Assembly: GCA_036004685.1 (NCBI GenBank)
Contig: DASYRE010000036.1
Span: 1-64,000, forward strand
From: Candidatus Polarisedimenticolia bacterium
GTDB taxonomy: Bacteria; Acidobacteriota; Polarisedimenticolia; Gp22-AA2; AA152
Reading direction: 5' to 3'
Length of the DNA stretch: 64,000 nt
Every line of letters starts with the position of its first letter. The stretch's first letter is position 1. Below are positions 8,644 to 18,183 of this stretch, piece by piece. The position numbers and the translations under genes are program-made. The notes beneath the pieces were generated by a model. That model worked only from the letters and a program-made list of their open reading frames with translations. It was not told where the DNA came from and ran no database searches.

Positions 8644-10722
8644 CTAGGCCGCTCGCAGCAGAGTGAGCATCAAATCGATCGCTTTGATACAGGGAAAGGG
8701 GATCAGTACGCCGCCCAATCCATAGACCAGGATGTTCCGGCGCAGCAGCTTCGGAGCCGAAGCGGGCCGGTACCGCACCCCCCGAAGCGCCAGCGGGATG
8801 AGCGCCACGATGACAAGAGCATTGAAGATGACTGCCGAGAGGACCGCGCTGCGCGGCGAGTGAAGGCCCATCACGTTGAGGACTCCGAGCGCCGGATAGA
8901 TAGAGGCGAACGCGGCCGGAATGATCGCGAAGTACTTCGAGACGTCGTTGGCGATGCTGAAAGTCGTAAGCGCCCCGCGGGTGATTAGCATCTGCTTGCC
9001 GATTTCGACGATCCGAAGGAGCTTGGTGGGATTGGAGTCGAGATCGACCAAATTGCCGGCCTCCCGCGCCGCCTGCGTTCCGGTGTTCATGGCCACTCCG
9101 ACGTCGGCCTGGGCCAGGGCGGGCGCGTCGTTCGTGCCGTCACCGGTCATCGCCACCAGATGGCCTTTCCTCTGGTAGTCGCGAATGAGGGCCAGCTTGG
9201 CTTCCGGGGTCGCTTCGGCCAGGAAGTCATCCACCCCGGCCTCGGCCGCGATCGCGGCGGCCGTGAGCGGCGAATCGCCGGTGATCATCACTGTCCGGAT
9301 TCCTAGTCGGCGCATCTCCGCGAACCGCTCCCGGATTCCCCCCTTCACAATGTCCTTGAGGTCCACGACTCCGAGGATGCGCGGTCCTTCGGCGACCAGC
9401 AGCGGAGTTTCGCCGCGCTTGGCCACATCCTCGACGGCCCGGACCACCTCGGGCGGAAAGGCGCCCCCCTGATCCCGCACGAACTTCTCGACGGCGTCGG
9501 GAGCACCTTTGCGAATGCGCCGGCCTTCCAGGTCGACGCCGCTCATCCGCGTCTGGGCGGTGAAGGGAATGAACACCGCCCCGAGAGGCATGACTTCCCG
9601 CGCGCGGATTCCAAACTTCAGCTTGGCGAGGACGACGATGCTCCGGCCTTCGGGAGTCTCATCGGCCAGGGAAGCGAGCTGGGCGGCGTCGGCCAGATCC
9701 GACTCCGATACCGCCGGCGCCGGAATCAGGGCCGTTGCCTGCCGGTTGCCGAGGGTGATCGTGCCGGTCTTGTCGAGCAAGAGGATGTCGACGTCGCCTG
9801 CCGCCTCGACGGCCCGGCCGGACGTGGCGATCACGTTCGCGGCCACCATGCGGTTGATTCCGGCGATCCCGATGGCGGAGAGCAGTCCGCCAATAGTCGT
9901 CGGAATGAGGCAGACCAGGAGCGAGACGAGCACCGTGAGACTGACGGGCGCTCCCCGGCCCGCTGAGGTGATTGAATAAACCGAAAAGGGCAGCAGGGTG
10001 GCGGTGGCAAGAAGGAACACCAGTGTCAATCCGGCCAGCAGGACGTCCAGGGCGATCTCGTTCGGCGTTTTCTGGCGGCGCGCCCCCTCCACCATGGCGA
10101 TGATCCGGTCGAAAAACGTCTCGCCCGGATTCGCCGTTATCCTGACGACGATCCAGTCCGACAGGACCCGGGTGCCGCCAGTGACCGCGCTCCGGTCCCC
10201 ACCGCTTTCGCGAATCACCGGCGCGCTCTCTCCCGTGATGGCGCTTTCGTCCACCGATGCGATTCCCTGAATCACTTCTCCGTCGCCCGGAATCAGATCT
10301 CCCGCCTCCACCAAGACGACGTCTCCGGCGCGCAGCCCTGAGGCTGGCACCGCATCGCGGGCGGCCTCCCGGCGGGGCTCGGCGAGACGCTTCGCCACGA
10401 TGTCCCGCCGCGTCCGGCGGAGCGACTCGGCCTGCGCCTTCCCCTTCCCTTCGGCCAGCGCTTCCGCGAAGTTGGCGAACAGCACCGTGAACCAAAGCCA
10501 AAAGGCGATCGCCACGATGAACCCGGCCGGCTCCTCTCCGCGGCCGGTGAGCCAGGCATGCATAAAAAGGAGCGTGGTGAAGAGGCTGCCGACCTCAACC
10601 ACGAACATCACGGGGTTTCGCAGGGATCGGCGCGGATCGAGCTTCAGGAAGGCATCAACGATTGCCTGGCGGACCAGACCCGTCTCCAAAAGCGGTCGGG
10701 GCGGCGCGACGGTCGTGGACAT
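8644..10722 (-). CDS. kdpB: KdpB, potassium-transporting P-type ATPase catalytic subunit
   Basis: This 692-aa P-type ATPase hydrolyses ATP to drive high-affinity potassium uptake through KdpA. The visible catalytic elements are the actuator loop AITGESAPV, the phosphorylation motif LLDKTGT (Asp near residue 315), the nucleotide-domain [11 protein letters not shown], and the hinge [12 protein letters not shown]. The Ser in TGES matches the position that is reported to be inhibited by phosphorylation in the E. coli protein. Membrane helices flank these domains in the usual order. It sits between kdpA and kdpC with 15- and 2-base gaps, consistent with stoichiometric translation from one mRNA. 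Confidence 0.98.
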   Translation of the reverse strand: MSTTVAPPRPLLETGLVRQAIVDAFLKLDPRRSLRNPVMFVVEVGSLFTTLLFMHAWLTGRGEEPAGFIVAIAFWLWFTVLFANFAEALAEGKGKAQAESLRRTRRDIVAKRLAEPRREAARDAVPASGLRAGDVVLVEAGDLIPGDGEVIQGIASVDESAITGESAPVIRESGGDRSAVTGGTRVLSDWIVVRITANPGETFFDRIIAMVEGARRQKTPNEIALDVLLAGLTLVFLLATATLLPFSVYSITSAGRGAPVSLTVLVSLLVCLIPTTIGGLLSAIGIAGINRMVAANVIATSGRAVEAAGDVDILLLDKTGTITLGNRQATALIPAPAVSESDLADAAQLASLADETPEGRSIVVLAKLKFGIRAREVMPLGAVFIPFTAQTRMSGVDLEGRRIRKGAPDAVEKFVRDQGGAFPPEVVRAVEDVAKRGETPLLVAEGPRILGVVDLKDIVKGGIRERFAEMRRLGIRTVMITGDSPLTAAAIAAEAGVDDFLAEATPEAKLALIRDYQRKGHLVAMTGDGTNDAPALAQADVGVAMNTGTQAAREAGNLVDLDSNPTKLLRIVEIGKQMLITRGALTTFSIANDVSKYFAIIPAAFASIYPALGVLNVMGLHSPRSAVLSAVIFNALVIVALIPLALRGVRYRPASAPKLLRRNILVYGLGGVLIPFPCIKAIDLMLTLLRAA

Positions 10723-10737
10723 TCTCGGGATCCCTTC

Positions 10738-12483
10738 TCAGCGGGCGAAGAACTGGAAGTGCTCGGCCAGAGGCCCGAGCGCCAGGGCTGGGATGAACGT
10801 GAGTGCCCCGACGAGCAGGACCGTGCCCGCGAGGAGCAGCACGAACAGGGGCGTGTGTGTCGGAAGGGTGCCGGAGGAGACCGGCACCGCCTTCTTCCGG
10901 GCCAGGGAGTCGGCGATGGCCAGCACCGGCACAATGACCCAATACCGGCCGATGAGCATGCAGACGCCGATGGCGGTCGCGTAGAAGAAGGAGCCGGCGT
11001 TCAATCCCCCAAACGCCGACCCATTGTTGTTGGCGCCCGAAGAAAAGGCGTACAGGATCTCGCCGAAACCGTGCGGCCCAGGGTTCGCGACCGCGCTACG
11101 ACCTGCCGGCATCAAACAGGCGATGGCCGTGCCGATGAGCACTGCCGCGGCGGGAATGAGGATTCCCAGCGCCGCCATTTTCATCTCGAACGCCTCCAGC
11201 TTGTGGCCGAGATATTCGGGCGTCCGGCCGACCATCAGGCCTGCGATGAACACCGTCACAATCACGAAGAGGATCATTCCGTACAGACCGGATCCCACGC
11301 CGCCAAACACCACTTCGCCGAGCTGCATGAGGACGATCGGCACGAGACCGCCCAGCGGTGTGAAGCTGTCGTGCATGGAGTTCACCGAGCCGTTGGAGGC
11401 AGCCGTGGTCGTCGTCGCCCATAAGGCGGAGCCCACGATTCCGAATCGGACTTCTTTTCCCTCCATGTTCCCGCCTGCCTGGAAGTCGTTCGCGTCCTGA
11501 TCCACGCCAAGTTCACTTAGCCGAGGGTTGCCGGCTTGCTCGGCTGCCAGACACCCCACAAGCATCGGGACAAGGAGAACCATCATGGCGGCGAAGAGGG
11601 CTGTCCCCTTGCGCCGGTCCCTGACCATCGCCCCGAAAGTGAAGCACAAGGCCGCGGGGAGCAGCAGAATGGCCAGCGTCTCGACGAAACCGGTGAGGGG
11701 GTTCGGATTCTCGAACGGGTGAGCCGAGTTGGCGTTGAAGAACCCGCCGCCATTCGTTCCCAATTGCTTGATCGCGACCTGGGACGCGACGGGGCCTAGG
11801 GCCAGGGTCTGGGTGTCGAGCGTCGACCCGTCACCGGTCTGCAGGGATTGGAGAAGAGGCACGGTGCTGCGCGCAGCGAACGTCTGCACGACTCCCTGCG
11901 AAACCAGGAAGATAGCTAGGACCGTGGAGAACGGACCCAGGACATAAACCACGCTTCGGACGAGGTCGACCCAGAAATTCCCGACGTCGGGCGAGGCGCG
12001 CCGCTCAAACCCGCGGATGAGCGCGGCCAGGACGGCCATACCCGTCGCAGCCGACAGGAAGTTCTGCACCGTGAGCCCGGCCATCTGAGTCAGGTGGCTC
12101 AGAGTCGTCTCCCCCGCATAGGCCTGCCAGTTCGTGTTGGACACGAAGCTGACGGCCGTGTTGAAAGCGATTTCGGGTGGGACGGAGCCGAGCCCACCTG
12201 GATTCAGGGGTAGATGTCCCTGGAGTCGCTGAAGGGCATAGAGCACCACCATACCCAGCAGGTTGAACAACAGGGCCGAGGCCGCATACACCTTCCAGGT
12301 CATCGACTCGTCCGGATCCACCCCCGAGAGGCGGTAGAAGAGCCTTTCGAACGGGCCGAGGAGATAGTGCGCGACTCGCGATCGTCCCAGGTACACTCTC
12401 GCCATGTACTCTCCGAGAGGCACCGCCAGCGCCGTCAGCGTGACGAAATAGAGGGCGAGCTGGACGAAGGCCCCGAAGCTCAT
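10738..12483 (-). CDS. kdpA: KdpA, potassium channel-like subunit
   Basis: This 581-aa polytopic protein carries the potassium selectivity filter of the Kdp pump. The first ATG in an ORF starting at 12555 is not used; I choose ATG 12483 because MSFGAFVQLALYF is the standard N-terminus and the codon overlaps the kdpF stop. Filter segments are visible as VSFVSNTNWQAY, LGTNGGGFFNANSAHP and an FSSGANNNGSAF segment. The family-typical EYMARVYLG follows the first helix. About ten hydrophobic helices are evident. Length is normal. Confidence 0.97.
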   Translation of the reverse strand: MSFGAFVQLALYFVTLTALAVPLGEYMARVYLGRSRVAHYLLGPFERLFYRLSGVDPDESMTWKVYAASALLFNLLGMVVLYALQRLQGHLPLNPGGLGSVPPEIAFNTAVSFVSNTNWQAYAGETTLSHLTQMAGLTVQNFLSAATGMAVLAALIRGFERRASPDVGNFWVDLVRSVVYVLGPFSTVLAIFLVSQGVVQTFAARSTVPLLQSLQTGDGSTLDTQTLALGPVASQVAIKQLGTNGGGFFNANSAHPFENPNPLTGFVETLAILLLPAALCFTFGAMVRDRRKGTALFAAMMVLLVPMLVGCLAAEQAGNPRLSELGVDQDANDFQAGGNMEGKEVRFGIVGSALWATTTTAASNGSVNSMHDSFTPLGGLVPIVLMQLGEVVFGGVGSGLYGMILFVIVTVFIAGLMVGRTPEYLGHKLEAFEMKMAALGILIPAAAVLIGTAIACLMPAGRSAVANPGPHGFGEILYAFSSGANNNGSAFGGLNAGSFFYATAIGVCMLIGRYWVIVPVLAIADSLARKKAVPVSSGTLPTHTPLFVLLLAGTVLLVGALTFIPALALGPLAEHFQFFAR

Positions 12484-12569
12484 AGCTTTTCGGGCCAGAG
12501 AAGCGCGACGATGAGATAGACGATGAGGAGCATCGCCAAGAAGGCACCGATCCAAAGAAATGGGGTCAC
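12480..12569 (-). CDS. kdpF: KdpF, 29-residue membrane subunit of the Kdp pump
   Basis: This short gene begins with GTG at 12569 and encodes 29 residues: a single hydrophobic helix (FLAMLLIVYLIVALLWP) followed by the charged end EKL. The LLWPEK end is characteristic of KdpF, which stabilises the KdpABC complex lipidically and structurally. Its TGA overlaps the kdpA ATG (ctATGA), which shows translational coupling. GAGAGG lies just upstream of the GTG. The gene is easily missed because of its size. Confidence 0.9.
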   Translation of the reverse strand: MTPFLWIGAFLAMLLIVYLIVALLWPEKL

Positions 12570-12579
12570 GGAGAACCTC

Positions 12580-12660
12580 TCAGATCTTCTCGCAAAGCCG
12601 CACGAAGCCCCAGGTCAGCAAGAAGAAGACACCGATAATGCCCAGGAAGAGAGTGTCCAT
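12580..12660 (-). CDS. 26-aa membrane leader peptide ahead of kdpF
   Basis: ATG 12660, preceded by a strong GGGGGAT, opens a 26-codon frame made of one hydrophobic helix (LFLGIIGVFFLLTWGFV) followed by RLCEKI. It ends ten bases before the kdpF start. Very short ORFs with a helix and an xRLCxxx end are found upstream of kdpF in other bacteria. That positional match, the ribosome binding site and the spacing make it likely to be translated. Whether it is an accessory subunit or a leader peptide cannot be decided here. The neighbouring kdpF has the same organisation of one helix with a charged tail. Confidence 0.65.
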   Translation of the reverse strand: MDTLFLGIIGVFFLLTWGFVRLCEKI

Positions 12661-13080
12661 AACATCCCCCAATCGACCTCTACGGTACGGTCTTCCGGAT
12701 CAAGATGGTGTAAAGAATCGACTCGGCTGCACCAAGATAGGGTCAAGATTCACCCCTGCCACGGTGGGGGACGACGATCCATCTTGGTTGAATCCTCGGC
12801 ATTCCACGTGATAGAGAAGGTTGATGATTTGAGGATCTCTTGTAGATCCTGCTCAGGGAAACGAACCTCCCCTGAAGCGCGCGTGCGTGGCGCTCTCAGC
12901 CGTCTCTCGGAGGGCATGTTCCCTCAACGTTGGTGACTTGGTTTGTCTTGATCCGCGCCGGCGTCGGCTGCGCGGTTGTTCGATCCCATTGATGATGCGT
13001 GTGTGGTCGGGACGTCCGGCAGTGGTTGCGAGGACTGAAGCGTGGGGCGAGGCAAGAGGGTTCGCGGTGCGGGTCCCGCC
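12661..13080. other. Divergent intergenic region upstream of the kdp operon
   Basis: No gene is supported. The stretch holds the right copy of the 80-bp repeat, the likely kdp promoter on the minus strand, and, farther right, the upstream region of the membrane gene at 13081. A long minus-strand frame crossing 12853-13617 is antisense to that gene and has no product-like features. I see no clear sigma-70 hexamers and no KdpE operator that I can assign confidently. Confidence 0.5.
12672..12751 (+). repeat. 80-bp direct repeat, right copy
   Basis: This is the partner of 141-220 (70 of 80 identical, same orientation). It lies about 10 bases upstream of the start codon of the first kdp reading frame, so it overlaps the expected promoter/leader of the operon. 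The sequence beyond position 12751 diverges from the left copy immediately. Confidence 0.75.
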
Positions 13081-14082
13081 ATGACCGCGCTCGAGCATCC
13101 CCGGGCGCGCTTCTACCGGCTGCTCTTCGCTCTGGCGGCGGCCTACAACGCCGCGTTCGCCGCTTGGGCGATCCTGTGGCCCGGGTCCTTCTTCAAGCTC
13201 TGTGCGATGGACCCGCCCCGCTATCCCGCCGTCTGGCAGTGCCTGGGAATGGTGGTGGGCGTGTGCGGCCTCGGCTACGCCTATGCCGCCTGGCGGCTCG
13301 ATCGCGCCTTGCCATTCATCACTCTCGGCCTCCTCGGCAAGACGCTGGGCCCGATCGGCTGGGTCGCGACGGTGCGCGCCGGGGAGTGGCCGATCCGGAC
13401 GTTCACGCTGATTCTCTTCAACGACCTCGTCTGGTGGCTGCCGTTCGGGCTCTTCCTGCTCGAAGGGACGCGCGCCGGGGCGCGACTGCGCGCCTCGGCG
13501 CCGTACGCCTGCGCGACCCTGAACCTCATGGCGGCATTGGCGATTCCGCTGGCGCTTTCCCCCGGTATGGAGACGGTGCGCGACCGCGCGGCGCGGGTCG
13601 ATTACATCGGCGCGCATGCGGCACTCTGGCGCGCCGGCTGGAGTCTCTGGATCGTCGCGGCCCTGAGCCTCCTCGGGTTCTACGGCTGGTGGGCCGCCCG
13701 GGCGCGCCCCCGCTCTCTCGGAACCGCGGCGCTGGTCCTGGCCATCGCCGGGATCGCCGGCGATCTCCTGGCGGAGTCGCTGTACATCGGCTGGCTGCCG
13801 GCCGACTACGATCGGATCGCGCCGGCGGCGCGTCTTCTCACCGGCGCCTGGGGCAACACGCTGTACACGCTTTCCGGGATCCTCCTCACGCTTGGCAGCC
13901 CGTGGCTGCGCGGCCCGGCGCGCGCCTGCGCCTGGCTGATCTGGGCGGTCGGCCTGGCTCTCGGCGCCTTCTCCTTGGCGGGGAACGTCACCGGGATGTC
14001 GGTGTCGACGGCGCTGCTCTTCATCCTCTTCTGTCCCTGGGTCGCCTGGATCGGATGCCTGGCTCGAAGGAAACCGGCGTGA
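13081..14082 (+). CDS. Polytopic membrane protein of unknown function
   Basis: I use ATG 13081 (MTALEHPRARFYRLLFAL); an in-frame ATG at 13042 would add 13 basic residues and no helix. The 333-aa product has about eight or nine hydrophobic helices. The first 125 residues resemble a widespread small integral-membrane domain, with WPGSFFKL followed by a run of aromatic residues and FNDLVWWLPFG. The second part (about 150-330) is a separate helical block with RADYIGAHAALWRAGW and ESLYIGWLPADYD. I do not recognise an enzyme motif. The stop codon overlaps the next gene's GTG (GTGA), so the two are probably one operon and the protein may serve the downstream oxidoreductase-like product. Confidence 0.75.
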   Translation: MTALEHPRARFYRLLFALAAAYNAAFAAWAILWPGSFFKLCAMDPPRYPAVWQCLGMVVGVCGLGYAYAAWRLDRALPFITLGLLGKTLGPIGWVATVRAGEWPIRTFTLILFNDLVWWLPFGLFLLEGTRAGARLRASAPYACATLNLMAALAIPLALSPGMETVRDRAARVDYIGAHAALWRAGWSLWIVAALSLLGFYGWWAARARPRSLGTAALVLAIAGIAGDLLAESLYIGWLPADYDRIAPAARLLTGAWGNTLYTLSGILLTLGSPWLRGPARACAWLIWAVGLALGAFSLAGNVTGMSVSTALLFILFCPWVAWIGCLARRKPA

Positions 14083-15143
14083 GCCGGAGAATCGTGGTCC
14101 TCGGCGGCACCGGACTCTTCGGCGGGGCGGCGGTCGAGCTGCTGCGCGCGCAAGGAGCGGCGCCGCTGATCGCCGCCCGGGGAGCCGCCCGCGACGGCGG
14201 CGGCGCCCTCGACCTGCGCCTCGACGCCGAAGATCCGGACGCCTTGCGCTCCGCCCTCCGTCCCGGCGACGTCGTGCTCGACGCCGCGGGGCCGTTCCAG
14301 GAGCGCAGCGCCGCCCTCGTTGAAGCGGCGCTGGAAATCGACTTCGACGTCGTCGATCTCTCCGAAAACCTCGGCCACTTCCTGAAGATCGACGCCTTGC
14401 GGCCGCGGATCGAGGCGCAGGGCATTCGCGTGCTCACCAGCTGCTCGTCCGTCACGACCTTGCTCGCGGTCCTGGTGCGCGCGAGTGGTGCGCAGGCTCC
14501 GGCGCGCGTCAGCGTCTATCTCGCGCCCGCCTCGAAGGTCACGGCCACGGCTGGCACCGGGGGCGCGCTCCGCCATTCCCTGGGGCGGCCGATCCGCATC
14601 CTGCGGGGAGGCAGGCTCGTGCCGGCCCGGGGCTGGCGCGAGTCGCGATCATTCTTGATGCCGCCGCCGATCGGTTCGGCGCGGGGCTATCTCCTGGAGA
14701 GTGCCCACGCCGCGACGCTGCCGCGCCTTTTCCCGACGCTTCGCGATGCCGACTTCTGGGTGGACAGTCGGGTGCCGGGGCTGAACTCCGTCTTGCGCCT
14801 CATGGCTCTCGCGCCGGCGCTGGCCGCGCGCGTGGGTCGAGCTTTGCGCCGGTCGACCCTGGTGGCGCGCACGCTCGGCTCGGTGGCCGGGGGAATGCTG
14901 GCGGAGATCGAAGAGACCTCAGGCGTCGTCACTCAGGCACGCGTCTTCGCGCCCCGGCGCAGCTACCTTGCCGCGGTGGCGCCCGCCGTCCTGGCCGTCC
15001 ATGCCATCGCCTCCGGCCGCTTTCCTGCGCGCGGCCTCGTTCCCCATGACCGCCACGTCGGACCGGACGAGCTTTTCGGCTACCTCCGGCAGCTGGGGAT
15101 TGAGTGCGCCTTCTCAGAACCGCAGCTCGCGGGATATCCATGA
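14079..15143 (+). CDS. Saccharopine-dehydrogenase-like NAD(P)-binding protein
   Basis: This 354-aa protein opens with a Rossmann beta-alpha-beta: VVLGGTGLFGGAAVELL, matching the N-terminus of saccharopine dehydrogenase-type reductases. The following DVVLDAAGPFQ and DVVDLSENLGHF segments are also typical of that superfamily. The substrate is unknown; such proteins range from true reductases to lipid- or membrane-associated homologues. I start at GTG 14079, which overlaps the upstream stop in a GTGA junction; ATG 14055 is in frame and would add eight residues. The C-terminal third has hydrophobic stretches that could associate with membrane. Its coupling to a membrane protein suggests a shared membrane-linked reaction. 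Confidence 0.8.
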   Translation: MSRRIVVLGGTGLFGGAAVELLRAQGAAPLIAARGAARDGGGALDLRLDAEDPDALRSALRPGDVVLDAAGPFQERSAALVEAALEIDFDVVDLSENLGHFLKIDALRPRIEAQGIRVLTSCSSVTTLLAVLVRASGAQAPARVSVYLAPASKVTATAGTGGALRHSLGRPIRILRGGRLVPARGWRESRSFLMPPPIGSARGYLLESAHAATLPRLFPTLRDADFWVDSRVPGLNSVLRLMALAPALAARVGRALRRSTLVARTLGSVAGGMLAEIEETSGVVTQARVFAPRRSYLAAVAPAVLAVHAIASGRFPARGLVPHDRHVGPDELFGYLRQLGIECAFSEPQLAGYP

Positions 15144-15409
15144 CGGTGAGACGGCAGAAGCTTCGACGGCTCGCGCGGCCGGGGTCAGGAGCTGGGGCAA
15201 GAAGTGGTGGCTTTTCCGATGGCGGCACGTGCTCCGACTGTTCGGAATCGGCACGCCGGCTCCCAAGAGCGGACAGTAGCCGGAAGAGTCCGGCCGGGAC
15301 GATGGCCTAACTGCCTTCAATCCGCTCAAGTTATTCGCCGGCATGTTGGCACCCGCTTTGCCCAAGTGAGGCTGACGGTCCTTCCCCTATTCGGCAGGAG
15401 ACGAGTCTG

Positions 15410-17833
15410 ATGAGGACGTTCTGGCAGGACGCGCGCTATGGGATCCGTTTGCTCACCCGCAATACCGGATTCAGCGCGGTGGCGGTGCTGACGCTGGCTC
15501 TCGGGATAGGGGCCAACACGGCCGTCTTCAGCGTGATCAATGGGATCCTCCTGCACCCGCTCCCGTACGAGCGGCCGGATCGCCTGATGTTCCTGACCGA
15601 GTGGTCGGAGCAGGTCCCCGACATGAGCTTCTCGGTGGCGAACTTCAAGGACGTGCAGGAACAGAGCAAGACGTTCGAGAGCTTCGTCGCCTTCAACGCT
15701 GCGAACTTCACCCTGACGGGCGACGGGGAGGCGGAACGGGTCAACGGCCGAAACGTCTCGTCCGGAATCTTTCAGACTCTGCGGGTGCGGCCGATCCTGG
15801 GGCGCGCCTTCCGGCCGGAGGAGGACAAGCCGGGAGCCGAGCGGGTGGTGATGCTGGGCGAAGGGTTTTGGACCCGCCGCTATGGCCGCCGGATGGACGT
15901 GATCGGCAAGCATCTGACGCTGAACGACGAGAGCTATACCGTCATCGGCGTGCTCACCGGTAAGATGCACGGATCCTGGCAGCGCACCGATCTGTTCACG
16001 CCGCTGCTTCGTCTCGAGGACCGCATCGGAGGCGTCGAGAATCGGGGGAACCATTTTGGGATCTATCTCATCGGCCGCCTCAAGCCCGGCGTCACCCTCG
16101 AGCAGGGACGGGGGGAGATCGTCGCGATCGCGCGGGGACTGTCCGAGAAGTACCCGGACACTAACGCGCGACAAAGCATGACCGTGAATTCGCTGCACGA
16201 GGCGATCGTGGGCGACTTTCGACCGGCGTTGATCGTGCTCCTGGGCGCCGTGGCCTTCGTCCTGCTGATCGCCTGCGTCAACGTCGCCAATCTCCTCCTG
16301 GGGAGAGCCGCCGCGCGCCAGCGGGAGCTGGCGGTCCGGGCCGCGCTGGGGGCCGGCCGAGGGCGGATGATCCGCCAGTTGCTGACCGAGAGCGTCGTCC
16401 TTTCTCTCTTTGGCGGCGGGCTCGGCCTGCTTCTCGCCTACTGGGGCGTGGCCGGGATCGTGGCCTGGATCCCGTCGAGCATCCCGCGCCTGGAGGAGGT
16501 CGGCGTCGACGGCCGCGTGCTCCTCTTCACGGCCGCGATTTCCGTTCTGACGGGTCTCTTCTTCGGCCTGCTCCCGGCCTGGAACGCCTCGCGCACCAGC
16601 CCTCACGAGATCCTGAAGGCGGGCGGACGGACGGGAAACCTCGGCCTGGGGCATCGCCGATTGCGCAGCGCGCTGGTGGTGGCCGAAATCTCGCTGGCGC
16701 TCATTCTGCTGGTGGGCGCCGGATTGATGCTGCGCAGCTTCTACCACGTCCTCCACGCCGACGCCGGAATCGAGCCCGAGGGGGTGATCGTGTCGCAGGT
16801 CTCCCTCCCGGAGGCCAACTACACCGACAAGGATCGAATCCGTCGCTTCACCGATCAGGTGCTGCGAAACGTGGAGGCGATTCCCGGCGTGCAGTTCGCC
16901 GCCTCGACCCTTCCCCTGCTGGGAGGCTATCAGACCTCCTTCATGATCGAAGGCCGACCTGAGCCTCCCCGCGGGCAGCGGCCTTCGGTCGACATCACCC
17001 GCGTGAGCCCCGCCTATTTCCGGGCGATGGGAGTGAGGCTCTTGAAGGGGCGCGCGTTCACCCACCAGGACGACGCCGGCGCGCCGCGCGTCTGCATCGT
17101 GGACGAGACCCTGGCGCGGACCTACTGGCCGGGCGAGGATCCGCTGGGCCGGAAAGTCCGCATCGGGGGGCGACCACAGGACAAGGACTCGGTGGCGTTG
17201 GACGTGGTCGGCGTGGTGGGCCACGTGAAGAACTACGGCGTGGATCAGCCCTCGCGCATCGAAATCTACGTCCCGTACACCCAGGACCCCATCTCGTCGT
17301 TCGGCCTTGTGGTCAAGACCGGTCTGGCTCCGGCGAGCCTGACCACCGCGATGCGGAAAGCGGTCAGTGACGTCGATCCGAACGTGCCGGTCTTCGCGAC
17401 GCAGACGCTGGTCAGCCTGGTCAACGAGGGCACCGCGCAACGGCGGCTTGCAGTCACGCTCTTGGGGGTGTTCGCGGGGCTGGCCCTGCTCCTGGCGGCG
17501 GTGGGGATCTACGGCGTGATCTCCTACAACGTGTCCCAGAGGACCCAGGAAATCGGCATCCGGATGGCGCTCGGCGCCGAGAGGCGGGAAATCCTGAAGA
17601 TGGTCCTGGGTCAGGGAACGATGATGGCGCTGCTGGGCGTGGTGATCGGTCTGGGGGTCGCCTTCGGCCTCACCCGCCTGATCGCGACGATGCTCTTCCA
17701 GGTCAGCGCCACGGATCCTCCCACTTTCTCTCTCGTCCCGGTCTTGCTCCTCCTGGTCGCGGTCCTGGCCGCCTACCTCCCCGCCCGGCACGCCGCCCGC
17801 GTCGAGCCGATGGTCGCCCTGCGCGACGAGTAG
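15410..17833 (+). CDS. Duplicated MacB/FtsX-type permease (ADOP family)
   Basis: This 807-aa protein has the two-module plan of acidobacterial duplicated orphan permeases: a short N-terminal segment FWQDARYGIRLLTRN, a first helix, a MacB-like periplasmic core (about 45-245), an FtsX helix set (about 275-400), then a second core (about 430-650) and a second FtsX set (about 685-800) ending VEPMVALRDE. The GIRMALGAERREI motif near the second FtsX set is typical. No ATP-binding subunit is adjacent, which is the usual state for this family, hence orphan. The exported substrate is unknown; an antimicrobial, lipoprotein or macrolide-type role is only general to MacB relatives. A terminator follows closely. 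Confidence 0.9.
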   Translation: MRTFWQDARYGIRLLTRNTGFSAVAVLTLALGIGANTAVFSVINGILLHPLPYERPDRLMFLTEWSEQVPDMSFSVANFKDVQEQSKTFESFVAFNAANFTLTGDGEAERVNGRNVSSGIFQTLRVRPILGRAFRPEEDKPGAERVVMLGEGFWTRRYGRRMDVIGKHLTLNDESYTVIGVLTGKMHGSWQRTDLFTPLLRLEDRIGGVENRGNHFGIYLIGRLKPGVTLEQGRGEIVAIARGLSEKYPDTNARQSMTVNSLHEAIVGDFRPALIVLLGAVAFVLLIACVNVANLLLGRAAARQRELAVRAALGAGRGRMIRQLLTESVVLSLFGGGLGLLLAYWGVAGIVAWIPSSIPRLEEVGVDGRVLLFTAAISVLTGLFFGLLPAWNASRTSPHEILKAGGRTGNLGLGHRRLRSALVVAEISLALILLVGAGLMLRSFYHVLHADAGIEPEGVIVSQVSLPEANYTDKDRIRRFTDQVLRNVEAIPGVQFAASTLPLLGGYQTSFMIEGRPEPPRGQRPSVDITRVSPAYFRAMGVRLLKGRAFTHQDDAGAPRVCIVDETLARTYWPGEDPLGRKVRIGGRPQDKDSVALDVVGVVGHVKNYGVDQPSRIEIYVPYTQDPISSFGLVVKTGLAPASLTTAMRKAVSDVDPNVPVFATQTLVSLVNEGTAQRRLAVTLLGVFAGLALLLAAVGIYGVISYNVSQRTQEIGIRMALGAERREILKMVLGQGTMMALLGVVIGLGVAFGLTRLIATMLFQVSATDPPTFSLVPVLLLLVAVLAAYLPARHAARVEPMVALRDE

Positions 17834-18183
17834 CCCAAGCGCGGAACGGCCCCGGCATGAATCTCGCGCGAGCGCCGGAATGAAAGGGCGACCGGATGGT
17901 CGCCCTTTTTCGGGTGAGGTTGGCCGGTCTTCGAAACGATCAGCGCTTTACGGAACCGCTTTCCCACGCCTCAAGGCAGCTTCCCCACCGAGCTGATCTG
18001 TCGCACCAGCTCTTATCCTCACTGCTTGAATCCGCCTCCTCGTGAGGCGAGAATGCCAATGGCTGAGGGAGCCCGTTTTGGGAGGCGAGTCTTCGTGACG
18101 ACTCGGGACGGTTGGCGCGTTGAGGTTGGAAAACGATCCATGGTCGATCGGCGACGCAGTCCGCTTCGTGAAGCGAGGAGCTG
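17834..18183. other. Intergenic region with a terminator
   Basis: The only clear element is the GC-rich hairpin with a T-run at 17883-17910. The remaining sequence up to the metallopeptidase start has no supported gene; a minus-strand frame at 17940-18569 is antisense to that gene. AGGAG just before 18184 is the metallopeptidase ribosome binding site. Confidence 0.5.
17883..17910 (+). terminator. Rho-independent terminator after the ADOP permease
   Basis: GGGCGACC and GGTCGCCC pair perfectly around a four-base loop GGAT, extended by three A-T pairs at the base, and are followed by TTTTT. It lies 50 bases after the permease stop. On the opposite strand the A-run would also give a U-tract, so it could work both ways. 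Confidence 0.9.

Noticed and set aside
12661-12760. A riboswitch or KdpE operator upstream of kdp
   Set aside because: I see no conserved aptamer core or clear inverted operator; the overlap with the 80-bp repeat prevents a safe call.
15326-17791. 821-codon minus-strand open frame
   Set aside because: It is antisense to the MacB/FtsX permease, which is well supported, and its product has a biased His/Asp/Arg composition with no domain.
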